A DNA stretch of 64,000 nucleotides from Novosphingobium resinovorum. GTDB lineage: Bacteria > Pseudomonadota > Alphaproteobacteria > Sphingomonadales > Sphingomonadaceae. The first letter of the stretch is position 1, and every line of letters begins with the position of its first letter. A model generated the notes under the pieces. The model made no database searches and was not told where the DNA came from. It was given only the letters and a program-made list of their open reading frames with translations. Location: the NCBI RefSeq assembly GCF_001742225.1, contig NZ_CP017076.1:1141001-1205000 (forward strand), in the 5' to 3' direction. Shown here in pieces: positions 32,906 through 41,925 of this stretch. Made by a program: the position numbers and the translations under genes.

Positions 32906-35386
32906 ATGTTCACCAGGCAGCTTTACTGCTCGTCTTGCGCGTTCGCGCTCGTCGCCGGAATCGCAAGCACGCCAGCCTTCGCACAGGACAATTCAACCAC
33001 CGACGCAGCCCAGCAGCAATCGGGGCCGCAAGCGTCGGGTGGCCTGGCCGAGATCGTCGTCACCGCAACTCGCCGCGCCACCGACCTTCAGTCCACGCCG
33101 GTCTCGGTCTCGGCGGTCGACAGCACGCTGATCGCACAGGCCGCCCCGCGCGATCTCGGTGACATAGCGGCTTTCGTACCGAACTTCTCGGCGGCGACGA
33201 TCGCCAACTTCAACGCCGCCAGCTTCGCCATGCGCGGCGTGGGGCAAACCTCCATCATCGTCTACTTCGAGCCGCCGGTGGCCGTGCTGGTGGACGACTT
33301 CGTGGTGCCTTCCGTCCAGACGCAGTTGCTCGATACTTTCGACATCGCGCAGGTCGAGGTGCTGCGCGGGCCGCAAGGCACGCTATTCGGCAAGAACACC
33401 ACCGGCGGCGTCGTTACAGTGCGCACCAAGCGCCCGCAGATGGAATACGTGGGCGTCGATGCGCGCGCCGAGTACGGCGACTTCGGCCAGAAGAAGGTGC
33501 AGGCCGCGCTCAACGTGCCGATCGGCGATATCGCCGCCTTCCGCCTCGTCGGCGGTTACGAGAAGTCTGACGGGTTCTACAAGAACGGGGCCTGTTACGG
33601 CCCGGTCACCGGCTTCGTCGACAACAAGTTCCAGGGGCGCAGCGGCTGCCTTGGCGGCGAGACGATCGGCGGCAAGGACGTGTGGCAGGCCCGGGCCAAG
33701 CTGCTGGTCGAGCCATCGCCCAATTTTAGCGCGCTGTTCCAGTACGAATGGATTCGCGATCGTTCGGACTCGGTGCCGTCGGTGAACGAGAACTATCTTT
33801 ATACGGGGACCAACCCCTTCGTCACCGACCTGCTCGGGCTGACCGATCCGAATGCGCAAGGCACCGATCCGCTCAAGCGGGCGGCCTACACCGGACGGCA
33901 CGACGGCCTGCTGTTCATGGACAAGGGCCAGCGCATTTCGGTCGACGGGTTCTACGCCAACCTCGAATATGACACTGGCATCGGCACCGTCACCTCGGTC
34001 TCGGGCTATCGCAACCAGCGCTCGCGCATTCCCAACTCCTACGCGGGTGCGACGGCCGTGGCGGCGGACGGCCAGTACCTGTCGTTCTTCGACGCGACCC
34101 GCGACGATAACCGCAAGACCTGGCAGCAGGAACTGCGCTTCGCCTCCGACCTGCAGGGGCCGTTCAATTTCGTCGCGGGCGGGTTCTACCAGCGCGACAA
34201 GATCGACTTCTGCGTGGCGCAGATCCTCGGCTTCCTTGACCTCACCTCCGGCCCGCTGCCGTTCGGCAACTGGAACGACACGCCTTACGTGCTGTGCAAC
34301 GCGCAGCGGGCCAAGTCGCGTGCGGTGTTCCTCGAAGGCACGCTGAAGCTGGGCGAGAAGCTGACGATTTCGGCGGGCGGGCGTTATACCTGGGACGACA
34401 AGACCTGGCTCGGCCGCCAGCAGACCTTCATCCCGGCATTGAACGGCGGCTTCGACCCGACGATCACCATCAACGAGGCGCTCGACGCCAGCGTCTACAA
34501 ATACCCGGCGGGCGTCGTCAGCGTGAAGGGCAAGTGGCGCGAGCCGACGTACCGCGCCAGCATCAGCTATCAGGCGACCGACGATATCTTCGTCTTCGGC
34601 GGCTATTCGCACGGTTACAAGGGCGGCGGTTTCAACGACCAGATCGGCGGCTTCGCGGCCTTCGGCACCGACCTCGACGCCTTCCGCGCCGCCGCGCGGC
34701 CGACCGACCCGGAAAAGGCCGACAGCTTCGAACTGGGCTTCAAGTCGCAGTTCCTCGACAACCGGCTGCGCTTCAACCTCACCGGCTTCTACGTGAAGTA
34801 CAAGGATCTGCAGAAGCAGCTCAACGTGCCGATCGTGGTCAACGGCCAGCCCAATCAGGTTACGTTGTTCGTCAACGCCGCCAGCGCCGACGTGAAGGGT
34901 ATCGAGGCGGAACTCTCCGCCACTCCGGTCGAGGGGCTGACCCTGCGCGGCGTGCTCGGCTACCAGGACGGTAAGTACAAGACCTATACCGCCGAGAACG
35001 CGGGTTATGATCTTGCTTCCGCCCCGCTGGACCGCGCGCCGAAGTGGCAGTGGACGCTGGACGGCTCCTACGCGCTGCCGCTGGGCAGCGACTACAAGCT
35101 GACGGTGAACGGCAACGTCGCGTATACCGGGCGCAACCTCAATACGCAGGCGATCGACGATCCGCTGGGCAACACGTTCCTCAATGCGAGGACGCTGGTG
35201 AACGGCTCGATCACGCTCGCGCAGGCGGATGACCGCTACTACGTGCGCCTGATCGGCAAGAACCTGACCGACAAGCGCTACCGCGTGGCGGTGCAGAACG
35301 TCGCGGGGCTGTGGCTCAACTCGCAATACGGGGCGCCGCGTTACTTCGGTGTCGAACTCGGGCTGTCGTTCGGCGACCATCTTTGA
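32906..35386 (+). CDS. TonB-dependent outer-membrane receptor
   Basis: The 826-residue protein has a signal peptide (CAFALVAGIASTPAFAQ), a TonB box (EIVVTATRR) and a plug domain (RDLGDIAAFVPNFSAATIAN, EVLRGPQGTLFGKNTTGGVV). A 22-strand barrel with many aromatic-rich strands (GYKGGGFNDQIGGFAAFGTD) ends near ELGLSFGDHL. It takes up a bulky substrate across the outer membrane using TonB energy. The Iroki/CirA-like style with TLFGKNTTGG is common in sphingomonad receptors for plant or aromatic compounds rather than siderophores. It is ten bases upstream of a PQQ alcohol dehydrogenase, so it may import the alcohol, PQQ or a metal for that enzyme. Confidence 0.93.
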   Translation: MFTRQLYCSSCAFALVAGIASTPAFAQDNSTTDAAQQQSGPQASGGLAEIVVTATRRATDLQSTPVSVSAVDSTLIAQAAPRDLGDIAAFVPNFSAATIANFNAASFAMRGVGQTSIIVYFEPPVAVLVDDFVVPSVQTQLLDTFDIAQVEVLRGPQGTLFGKNTTGGVVTVRTKRPQMEYVGVDARAEYGDFGQKKVQAALNVPIGDIAAFRLVGGYEKSDGFYKNGACYGPVTGFVDNKFQGRSGCLGGETIGGKDVWQARAKLLVEPSPNFSALFQYEWIRDRSDSVPSVNENYLYTGTNPFVTDLLGLTDPNAQGTDPLKRAAYTGRHDGLLFMDKGQRISVDGFYANLEYDTGIGTVTSVSGYRNQRSRIPNSYAGATAVAADGQYLSFFDATRDDNRKTWQQELRFASDLQGPFNFVAGGFYQRDKIDFCVAQILGFLDLTSGPLPFGNWNDTPYVLCNAQRAKSRAVFLEGTLKLGEKLTISAGGRYTWDDKTWLGRQQTFIPALNGGFDPTITINEALDASVYKYPAGVVSVKGKWREPTYRASISYQATDDIFVFGGYSHGYKGGGFNDQIGGFAAFGTDLDAFRAAARPTDPEKADSFELGFKSQFLDNRLRFNLTGFYVKYKDLQKQLNVPIVVNGQPNQVTLFVNAASADVKGIEAELSATPVEGLTLRGVLGYQDGKYKTYTAENAGYDLASAPLDRAPKWQWTLDGSYALPLGSDYKLTVNGNVAYTGRNLNTQAIDDPLGNTFLNARTLVNGSITLAQADDRYYVRLIGKNLTDKRYRVAVQNVAGLWLNSQYGAPRYFGVELGLSFGDHL

Positions 35387-35396
35387 GAGGTGCTTG

Positions 35397-37538
35397 ATGT
35401 TTGAGGCAAAGGTGCTGCGCGGCGGGATTGCCGTCGCGCTGACGTGGTCGCTCGCGGCCTGCGGATCGGCAGATCAGCAGGCGCTGGCGGGCAAGGGCGC
35501 TCCCGAGGGGTGGGAGCGCCAGCTAGACGATGCCAGTGACGGCGACGACTGGCCCGCCTTCGGCCGCACCTACGGCGAGCAGCACTACAGCCCGCTTGAT
35601 CAGGTCAACGCCGGGAACGTCAAGGATCTCGGCCTCGTCTGGGCGGTGGACCTTCCGGCGGGCAACCCCGCGACCGGGCCGATCGAGGTGGGCGGCACGG
35701 TCTATCTCGCCAGCGGCTATTCGGTGGTCCGCGCGATCGACGTCGCTTCCGGCAAGGTGAAATGGGAACACGATCCCAAGGCCCCCGAAGCCTCCGGCAT
35801 CCGCCTCAGGCAGGGCTGGGGCAGTCGCGGCATCGCTTACTGGAACCACAAGGTCATCACCGCCACGCAGGACGGCCGCCTGCTCGCGCTCGACGAGAAG
35901 ACCGGCAAGCCGGTCTGGACCGTGCAGACGCTGGAGGAGGGCGCGCCGATGTTCATCTCCGGTCCGCCGCGCGTGTTCGATGGCAAGGTGATCATCGGCA
36001 ATGCCGGGTCCGATGAAAGTGCGGTGCGCGGCTTCGTCACCGCCTTCGATGCGGACAGCGGCAGGCAGCTCTGGAAGTTCTACACCGTCCCCGGCGACCC
36101 GGCGAAGGGCTTCGAGGACGAGACGCAGAAGATGGCCGCTAAGACCTGGAGCGGCGACTGGTGGAAGTACGGCGGCGGCGGTTCGGTATGGAACGCCATC
36201 ACTTACGACAAGGCCAACGACCAGATCCTGCTCGGCACCGGCAACGGCGCGCCTTGGAACCACAAGATCCGTTCTCTGGGCAAGGGCGACAACCTGTTCG
36301 TCTGCTCGATCGTCGCGCTCGATGCGAAGACGGGCAAGTACAAGTGGCACTACCAGATCAACCCCGGCGAAAGCTGGGACTTCAACGCCGCGATGGATAT
36401 GGAACTGGCCGACCTGACCATCGACGGCAAGCCGCGTCAGGTGGTGATGACGGCGCCGAAGAACGGCTTCTACTACGTGATCGACCGGAAGGATGGAAAG
36501 CTGATCTCGGCCGAGCCTTTCGTGGAAGTGACGTGGGCGAAGAAGATCGACCTTGCCACCGGCCGTCCGGTCGAGAACCCCGGCGTGCGCTACGAAAGCG
36601 GCAGGACTTCGTTCCGCCCCACGCCGCTCGGCGCGCATAGCTGGATGCCGATGGCTTACAGCCCGAAGACGAAGCTGACCTATATTCCCGCCATCGATTT
36701 GCAGGCGCACTTCGACGACACCGGCATCACCCGGGAAAACTTCAAGTTCGCCGAGGGCATGGGACTGTCTCCGGGCGTCGGCTACGCGATCGACGCGGGG
36801 GGCAAGGACGTCACCGGCTGGCTCGTCGCCTGGGACCCGGTGGCGCAGAAGGCGCGCTGGAAGCTGCCGATGCCCACACACGGCAATGGCGGCATCATGG
36901 CGACGGGCGGCAATCTCGTGTTCCAGGGGCGGCCCGACGGCGGCTTTTCGGCCTATAACGCCGAGGACGGCAAGCGCTTGTGGAACTTCGACGCCCGCGC
37001 GGGCGTGGTGGCGCCGCCGATCACTTACCGGGTAAACGGGAAGCAGTACGTCACGGTAATCGCCGGGATCGGCACCAGCGTCGGCCTGTTCGGCCCGATG
37101 TTCGCGCAGTACGGCATCGATTATCGCACGCAGGCGCGCCGGGTGCTGACTTTCGCGATCGGCGGCAAGCAGCAGTTGCCGCCGCGCGAACCTTACAAGG
37201 CCGTCGCCTTCGAGGATGCCGACTTCAAGCCGGACGCAGGCAAGGCCGCGCGCGGAGAAGGCATCTTCGGCGGTCGCTGTGCGGTCTGCCATGGCACCTC
37301 GGTCATCGCCGGGGGCACTGCGCCGGACCTGCGCACTTCGCCGATCCCCGCCAATGCCGAGGCTTTCGCCGAAGTCGTCCGCAACGGCGCGCTGGTCCCG
37401 GCGGGAATGCCCAGGTTCGGTGAATTCACGCCAGATCAGGTCGAAGCCCTGCGCCAGTATATCCGCACGCGGGCCGAAGTCCTGCGCAGCGGCCGCCCCG
37501 ACAGTTCGGTCGGTTCGGCACACAAGACCGGAGAGTGA
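35397..37538 (+). CDS. PQQ-dependent quinohemoprotein alcohol dehydrogenase with cytochrome c domain
   Basis: The 713-residue protein has a signal ending LAAC (probable lipoprotein), an eight-bladed propeller with repeated W-motifs (DDWPAFGRTYGEQHYSPLDQ, LLALDEKTGKPVW, LVAWDPVAQKARWKL) and a C-terminal cytochrome c domain with Cys628-x-x-Cys-His632 (CAVCH). It oxidises an alcohol in the periplasm and passes electrons through its own heme. The catalytic Asp is Asp328 in PGESWDFN. Position +2 is Asn330, not the Asp typical of lanthanide-dependent enzymes. The vicinal Cys-Cys found in classical enzymes before RG-A-W is missing: here the segment reads RQGWGSRGIAYW. It is co-transcribed with the TonB receptor gene. 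Confidence 0.9.
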   Translation: MFEAKVLRGGIAVALTWSLAACGSADQQALAGKGAPEGWERQLDDASDGDDWPAFGRTYGEQHYSPLDQVNAGNVKDLGLVWAVDLPAGNPATGPIEVGGTVYLASGYSVVRAIDVASGKVKWEHDPKAPEASGIRLRQGWGSRGIAYWNHKVITATQDGRLLALDEKTGKPVWTVQTLEEGAPMFISGPPRVFDGKVIIGNAGSDESAVRGFVTAFDADSGRQLWKFYTVPGDPAKGFEDETQKMAAKTWSGDWWKYGGGGSVWNAITYDKANDQILLGTGNGAPWNHKIRSLGKGDNLFVCSIVALDAKTGKYKWHYQINPGESWDFNAAMDMELADLTIDGKPRQVVMTAPKNGFYYVIDRKDGKLISAEPFVEVTWAKKIDLATGRPVENPGVRYESGRTSFRPTPLGAHSWMPMAYSPKTKLTYIPAIDLQAHFDDTGITRENFKFAEGMGLSPGVGYAIDAGGKDVTGWLVAWDPVAQKARWKLPMPTHGNGGIMATGGNLVFQGRPDGGFSAYNAEDGKRLWNFDARAGVVAPPITYRVNGKQYVTVIAGIGTSVGLFGPMFAQYGIDYRTQARRVLTFAIGGKQQLPPREPYKAVAFEDADFKPDAGKAARGEGIFGGRCAVCHGTSVIAGGTAPDLRTSPIPANAEAFAEVVRNGALVPAGMPRFGEFTPDQVEALRQYIRTRAEVLRSGRPDSSVGSAHKTGE

Positions 37539-37738
37539 GCCAACCCCCAGGAAAGGGCGCTTCGAAAGGGGCGTCCCGATCCTGTGATCACGCTTCTCGG
37601 TTGGTGTTTCTCAGCATTTTCGGGCGCAGGGAGCGGATTTACCCTTCTGCCTGAATTGCACTGGGGGCTTGGCGTGCAAGCACTGATTCGTGCCGTTCGT
37701 CACTATCGCCTGACGGCGATCAGCACAGGGGCTCTACA
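37539..37738. other. Intergenic region before the fusion acyltransferase gene
   Basis: These 200 bases show a small perfect hairpin, ATCGCC-TGAC-GGCGAT (37705-37720), directly before the CAGGGG ribosome binding site of the next gene. No gene is evident. In the frame of the next gene a stop lies at 37652-37654 and no ATG follows it. Confidence 0.4.
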
Positions 37739-40210
37739 GTGCGCAACCAGAAGTTGACAGCCACCGCGCTCGTTACTCGAAGTTCACTGTCCTACGTCCG
37801 GAACGTATTCGCGCTGAATGAGGCCCGTCAGGCCTTCGTCAATGTTCCTGACGAGGCGCATGCGGCGACGCTGACCGGACTGGACGTCGTTTCCTGCATC
37901 GTGCCGGAAGAAGGGGGCGGCTGGTTCGACGAGAGCCGCCCGCTGATCCACGACGATCGGCCCGCTCAGGTCACTTATACATCGGGTACGGAGGGCAAGC
38001 CCAAGGGCATTGTCCTGACTTACGCAAACCTGGCCGATGCGGCGGAGCGGATCATCGACCAGATGGGCCTCACTTCCGACGTGCGCGAGTATGTCGGCGT
38101 CCCGGTCACCTACAGCTTTGGGATCGGCCGTATCCGTGCGGTCAGTGCCGTGGGCGGCCGGTCCTATCTGCCGCCACGCGGGTTCGATCCGCTCGAGCTT
38201 GCCCGAATGCTCAAGGCGGGCGAAGTGAATGCGCTGTCGGCCGTCCCCACGCTGCTGCGCATCGTGCTGCAGCAGAAGGCGGTGATCGGGGACGCGGGCA
38301 AGAAGCTGCTGTGGCTGGAGATCGGTTCGCAGTACATGTCCGGCGCCGAGAAGCGCGGTATCCGCGACCTGTTTCCCAATGCCCGGATCGTGCAGCACTA
38401 TGGTCTCACCGAGGCTTCGCGCAGCACGTTCCTGCAGATTTCGGAGGTTCCGGACGAACTGCTGGATTCCGTGGGGAGAGCCGTCGGCGCTACCGAGGTC
38501 GCGATTTCCGAAGAGGGGCGCATCCGCATCCGTGGTCCGCACGTCGCGCGCTGGCGGCTGGACGGCGACGAAATGCGCGATCTTTGCGGCGCGGACGGCT
38601 GGCTCGAAACCAGCGACCTCGGACACGTCAAGGACGGCTATCTCTACTACGACGGCAGAGCGGACGATCTGATCAATTCGGGCGGGGTGAAGCTCAACCC
38701 GGACTTGCTCGAAGCGCGGATCGCCCAGCTTCTTGGCCAGAGCGGCAAAGTCGTCGTCGCCAAGGTGCCTGACGCGCTGCGCGGCGAGGGTGTGCTGGTC
38801 GCGTCCGATGCGACCGACATTGCAGTCGATCGGTTGCATGCCGCATCGGCGGAGGCGCTGAAGGCGTTCGGCGTGGTTGCCGGAGATTCCCTGCACGTCA
38901 GGGTCATGCCGAAGATTCCGCGCACGGCGACCGGCAAGGCCATGCGCCGCGTCCTGACCCAGGAGTTCGTCGAGGAACGCAAGTCCGCGCCTCCCGAGCC
39001 GGTCGTGGAACGGGCGGTGGAGGCTGCACCGCGCGACGTGCAGGGCTTCTTCCGCCAGTTCTTCCCCGGCCGCCGCATCGGTCCGAACGACAGCTTCGAA
39101 AGCATGGGCGGGGATTCGCTCAGCTACATCCAGTTCTCGCTAGGTTTCGAGGGCCGTTTCGGCGCCCTTCCCGATGGTTGGGAATCGCTGACGGTCGAGC
39201 AACTGGAGAAGAGCGCCGGAACCACGGCCGTCGACAGCTGGCGCAAGCTGGACGCCGCGATGCTGACGCGCGCCTTCTTCATGATCTGCATCGTCGCGCT
39301 GCATCTGGATACCTTCGTCTACAGCCGGAACTGGGGAGCGGCGTACTTCCTGTTCATGCTGTGCGGCTATAGCGTGATGCGCTTCCAGTGGCCGGAGATC
39401 AGCCGCACCGGAAAGGTCGGCACGATCTTCGGAACCGTCGTCAGCGTGGCCATCCCGACCCTGATGGTCACCATCGCGATGCAGCTGTGGGCCGGAAAAA
39501 TGGAAGTGAAGCCGCTGCTGCTGATCTCCAACTGGTTCGATCCGCACCAGTATCACATCGCCTATTACTACTTCGCGGAGCTGTACATGCAGCTTCTGCT
39601 CGTGCTCGCCGCGCTGTTCTCGTTCCCGGCGATCCGCGAGTTTCTCAAGGCAAGGCCGATGACGTTCTGCACGGTACTGGTCGCGGTGGCCACGGTGGTC
39701 AGCTGGACGGTGGAGAGGGTCTGGGATACCAACTACATCTTCCACCGCACGCCGATCTGGTACATGTGGACGGTCGCCGTGGGCATGCTGATGGCCAGCG
39801 CGCGGGACCTGCAGAGCCGGATGGTGGCGATGGCGGTGGTGTGCGTCGCCGTGCTGGTCCATCACGGTGTCACCTCGGCCAGCGCTTATATACTGGGCGG
39901 AGCGGCGCTGCTGCTTTTCGGAACGTCGATCAAGGTGCCGTCGTTCGTGAAGTCGATGGTGTCCGAAGTCGCCGGTTCGTCGATGTTCATGTATCTCAGC
40001 CACTATCAGGTCCGGTCGCTGATCATCCGTATGTTCCACGGGCCGAAGCCGTGGGTGGCGCTTTCCGTGGCGATCGGGTTCGGCATCGTCTTCGCCCACG
40101 CGTACACCTGGGCTGAACGCAAGGTACGCGCGTTCCTGAGCGCGCGGGACGGCAAGGCGATACAGCCGACGTTCGCCCGCGAAGAGCCTTCCGGGCTGGC
40201 CAACGCGTGA
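37739..40210 (+). CDS. Fusion protein: acyl-adenylating domain + phosphopantetheine carrier + membrane acyltransferase-3-like domain
   Basis: The 823-residue protein joins three activities. Residues 1-430 are an ANL adenylating domain with P-loop YTSGTEGKPKG (residues 80-90), a Y-GLTEAS motif, YDGRADDLINSGGVKL and the C-terminal catalytic Lys400 (RTATGKAMRR). The domain is unusually short before the P-loop. Residues about 435-500 are a carrier domain with Ser460 in MGGDSLSY for the phosphopantetheine arm. From about 508 there are roughly ten TM segments, beginning with an R511...H522 pair as in acyltransferase-3/OafA proteins. A straightforward model is activation, tethering and transfer of an acyl group to a membrane or envelope acceptor, a one-chain analogue of the DltA-DltC-DltB route. 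The start is a GTG with CAGGGG upstream. The substrate is unknown. Confidence 0.85.
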   Translation: MRNQKLTATALVTRSSLSYVRNVFALNEARQAFVNVPDEAHAATLTGLDVVSCIVPEEGGGWFDESRPLIHDDRPAQVTYTSGTEGKPKGIVLTYANLADAAERIIDQMGLTSDVREYVGVPVTYSFGIGRIRAVSAVGGRSYLPPRGFDPLELARMLKAGEVNALSAVPTLLRIVLQQKAVIGDAGKKLLWLEIGSQYMSGAEKRGIRDLFPNARIVQHYGLTEASRSTFLQISEVPDELLDSVGRAVGATEVAISEEGRIRIRGPHVARWRLDGDEMRDLCGADGWLETSDLGHVKDGYLYYDGRADDLINSGGVKLNPDLLEARIAQLLGQSGKVVVAKVPDALRGEGVLVASDATDIAVDRLHAASAEALKAFGVVAGDSLHVRVMPKIPRTATGKAMRRVLTQEFVEERKSAPPEPVVERAVEAAPRDVQGFFRQFFPGRRIGPNDSFESMGGDSLSYIQFSLGFEGRFGALPDGWESLTVEQLEKSAGTTAVDSWRKLDAAMLTRAFFMICIVALHLDTFVYSRNWGAAYFLFMLCGYSVMRFQWPEISRTGKVGTIFGTVVSVAIPTLMVTIAMQLWAGKMEVKPLLLISNWFDPHQYHIAYYYFAELYMQLLLVLAALFSFPAIREFLKARPMTFCTVLVAVATVVSWTVERVWDTNYIFHRTPIWYMWTVAVGMLMASARDLQSRMVAMAVVCVAVLVHHGVTSASAYILGGAALLLFGTSIKVPSFVKSMVSEVAGSSMFMYLSHYQVRSLIIRMFHGPKPWVALSVAIGFGIVFAHAYTWAERKVRAFLSARDGKAIQPTFAREEPSGLANA

Positions 40211-40224
40211 CCGCAGGCGCGCTG

Positions 40225-40395
40225 CAAGGTGACAGGGTTTACACGGTTTACACTGTCCAGGGGGAAAAGGTGTCACCTTGGGCAGAAATGTGTCACCTCG
40301 CACGCGCAAGGTGACACATTTCGCGGCGGAAGTGTCACCTTGTAAGGACAACATGTCACCTTGAGGGCAATGTGTCACCTTGCGGTGTAACCTTG
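40225..40395. repeat. Cluster of eight TGTCACCTTG-type repeats
   Basis: Direct copies of TGTCACCTTG lie at 40271, 40333, 40354 and 40373, with one-mismatch copies at 40291 (TGTCACCTCG) and 40386 (TGTAACCTTG). Inverted copies (CAAGGTGACA) are at 40225 and 40307. Several spacings are 19-21 bases (two helical turns) or about 42. A GGTTTACAC doublet (40235-40253) sits between the first two. The cluster lies between convergent genes. Confidence 0.85.
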
Positions 40396-40477
40396 TGAAG
40401 CGGACGGGCCATGCGGAGCAATGTACCGGACGGCGCGGCATGTAGGAAAGCGCACGGGTGAAGCCGCGCGACCGTCC

Positions 40478-41371
40478 TTATGAAACCTTGCTCGCCGGCT
40501 CCGTCCATGTCGTGTCGCCGGCGCCCCAGAGCGGTGCGCCCCGGCTTTCGCGCAGCGAAGGGATCGTGCGCCCGTCCTTGTCGGTCACGCCGTATTCCAT
40601 TGCCAGCTCGGCATTGATGAAGGTGCCGCCGGACCTGTCCCCGACCGCCGGGTCCATCGCCAGCGCCGCGATCACCCGACCCGGAAACTCCGGCGAGGAG
40701 CCGACCGCGCTGTTGAGCTGGCTGGCCATGCCGGGAACCGACTTGAGGTTCTCGGTCGCGCGCTCGGTATACGTGAAGCCCTGCCAGAGCGAGACCGCGC
40801 TGACGCCGGTGCCCTGAAGTTCGCGGCCCATGTCGCGCATCATGCGGTCGGTCGCGGTCTTGGTCGTGCCGAATACCACATCGTACGTGTAGGTCACCCC
40901 GACGTAGCCGGACAGCGCCGCGATCAGCCCCGAACCCTGCGGCACCATGATCCGCGCGGCATGCCAGGCGGCGACGTAAGCGGCGCGCAGGCCGGTATCC
41001 CAGATTTGCCATTCATCCTGAAGCGGCTTTTCCCAGAAACCGGTGCGCTCGGTCATGCTGTCGGGAATGGCCATGGCGTTGTTCACCAGCAGGTCGAGCC
41101 GCCCTTCGTCGCGCGCGAGCTGATCGAACACCGCGCCGATCCGGGCATCGTCGAGCAGGTCCAGCGCAACAGCGACACCGCGCCCGCCGCGCGCGTTCAC
41201 TTCGGCGACCGTCTCCTCAAGCGAGCCGGGCAGGACGTGGCCGCCTGCGGAGAGCGTGCGACCGGTGACGTAGACGGTCGCGCCCTGATCCGCCAGCGCG
41301 CAGGCGACGCCCTTGCCGATCCCGCGCGTCGCCCCGGTGACGAGCGCGACCTTGCCGGCAAGTCCGCTCAA
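40478..41371 (-). CDS. DHRS1-like SDR protein 2 (catalytic Tyr replaced by Phe)
   Basis: The 297-residue protein has the SDR Rossmann start (KVALVTGATRGIGKGVA), NNA in LDLLVNNAMAIPD, the Ser region (LIAALSGYVGVTYTYDVV) and the K of the active site, but the YxxxK motif reads FGTTK, with Phe for the catalytic Tyr. It resembles DHRS1-type SDRs (WHAARIMVPQGSGLI, SLWQGFTYTE). It starts with TTG at 41371, overlapping the stop of the NTF2-like gene (TTGA), and the resulting (M)SGLAGKVALVTG matches the paralogue's N-terminus. It is the last gene of a four-gene operon made of two NTF2/SDR pairs. Confidence 0.83.
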   Translation of the reverse strand: MSGLAGKVALVTGATRGIGKGVACALADQGATVYVTGRTLSAGGHVLPGSLEETVAEVNARGGRGVAVALDLLDDARIGAVFDQLARDEGRLDLLVNNAMAIPDSMTERTGFWEKPLQDEWQIWDTGLRAAYVAAWHAARIMVPQGSGLIAALSGYVGVTYTYDVVFGTTKTATDRMMRDMGRELQGTGVSAVSLWQGFTYTERATENLKSVPGMASQLNSAVGSSPEFPGRVIAALAMDPAVGDRSGGTFINAELAMEYGVTDKDGRTIPSLRESRGAPLWGAGDTTWTEPASKVS

Positions 41372-41925
41372 GACGGCTTTCCCGGATTGGCGGATTGGCG
41401 CCGGTTGACGAGCGGGCGGTGGTAGGACGGATCGCCGGGATCGCGGGCCGATACGCCGTTCAGCGCGATGTCGGGCACGTCGGCAAAGGGGATCGGCATC
41501 GGCGGCGGCAGGCAGCCCCATTCGATCAGGTTGGTGCGCAGCGCGATCTTCCATGCGTCGCCCCGCCGCTCCAGCCGGTCGACATAGCGTCCGCCCGCGA
41601 TCCACAGGCTCTCGTCGCGGTTGCGGCCGACGAACTGGTAATACGTCTCGGCATGGGCGGTATCGCCGTCGAGGTCGATGTTGGACTGCAACAGCGCGTG
41701 ATGCGTGACGATCTGCCCGGCCTCGTGCATCGGCACCGCCCAGTCCCAGCAGTCCGCGGCGCTGCCCACGAAAGGTCCGGCCGCCATCTCGGCATCGTCC
41801 CAGAAGGCCGAGAGGTAGACGGCGCGGTCGAAGCGGTCCATCCCGCGCGAGAAACGCTCCAGGCATTCGCGGATCTCGTGCTTGTCCAGCATCGCCGCGA
41901 TACGGGCCTCACGATCATTTGCCAC
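41368..41925 (-). CDS. SnoaL/NTF2-like protein 2
   Basis: The 185-residue protein has the NTF2-like cone fold seen in BaiE, scytalone dehydratase and LinA: an N-terminal helix pair (HEIRECLERFSRGMDRFDRA) with the Asp of the usual Asp-His pair, THHALLQSNIDL with the candidate His, and GGRYVDRLERRGDAW. Such proteins dehydrate or isomerise hydroxylated rings. The GTG at 41925 was chosen because GGAGG stands nine bases upstream; it overlaps the preceding SDR stop by 11 bases. It is a paralogue of the gene at 42808-43353 and is coupled to the next SDR by TTGA. Confidence 0.8.
   Translation of the reverse strand: MANDREARIAAMLDKHEIRECLERFSRGMDRFDRAVYLSAFWDDAEMAAGPFVGSAADCWDWAVPMHEAGQIVTHHALLQSNIDLDGDTAHAETYYQFVGRNRDESLWIAGGRYVDRLERRGDAWKIALRTNLIEWGCLPPPMPIPFADVPDIALNGVSARDPGDPSYHRPLVNRRQSANPGKPS

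Noticed and set aside
33383..35380. 665-codon frame antisense to the TonB receptor
   Set aside because: A shadow of the receptor gene with biased composition and no fold-like pattern.
35397..37538. Lanthanide-dependent (XoxF/PedH-type) dehydrogenase
   Set aside because: The diagnostic Asp two residues after the catalytic Asp is Asn330 here, and the fused cytochrome domain points to a type II quinohemoprotein.
40225..40395. CRISPR array or plasmid-type iterons
   Set aside because: The units are only 10 bases, in both orientations, with unequal spacing and no cas or rep gene nearby.
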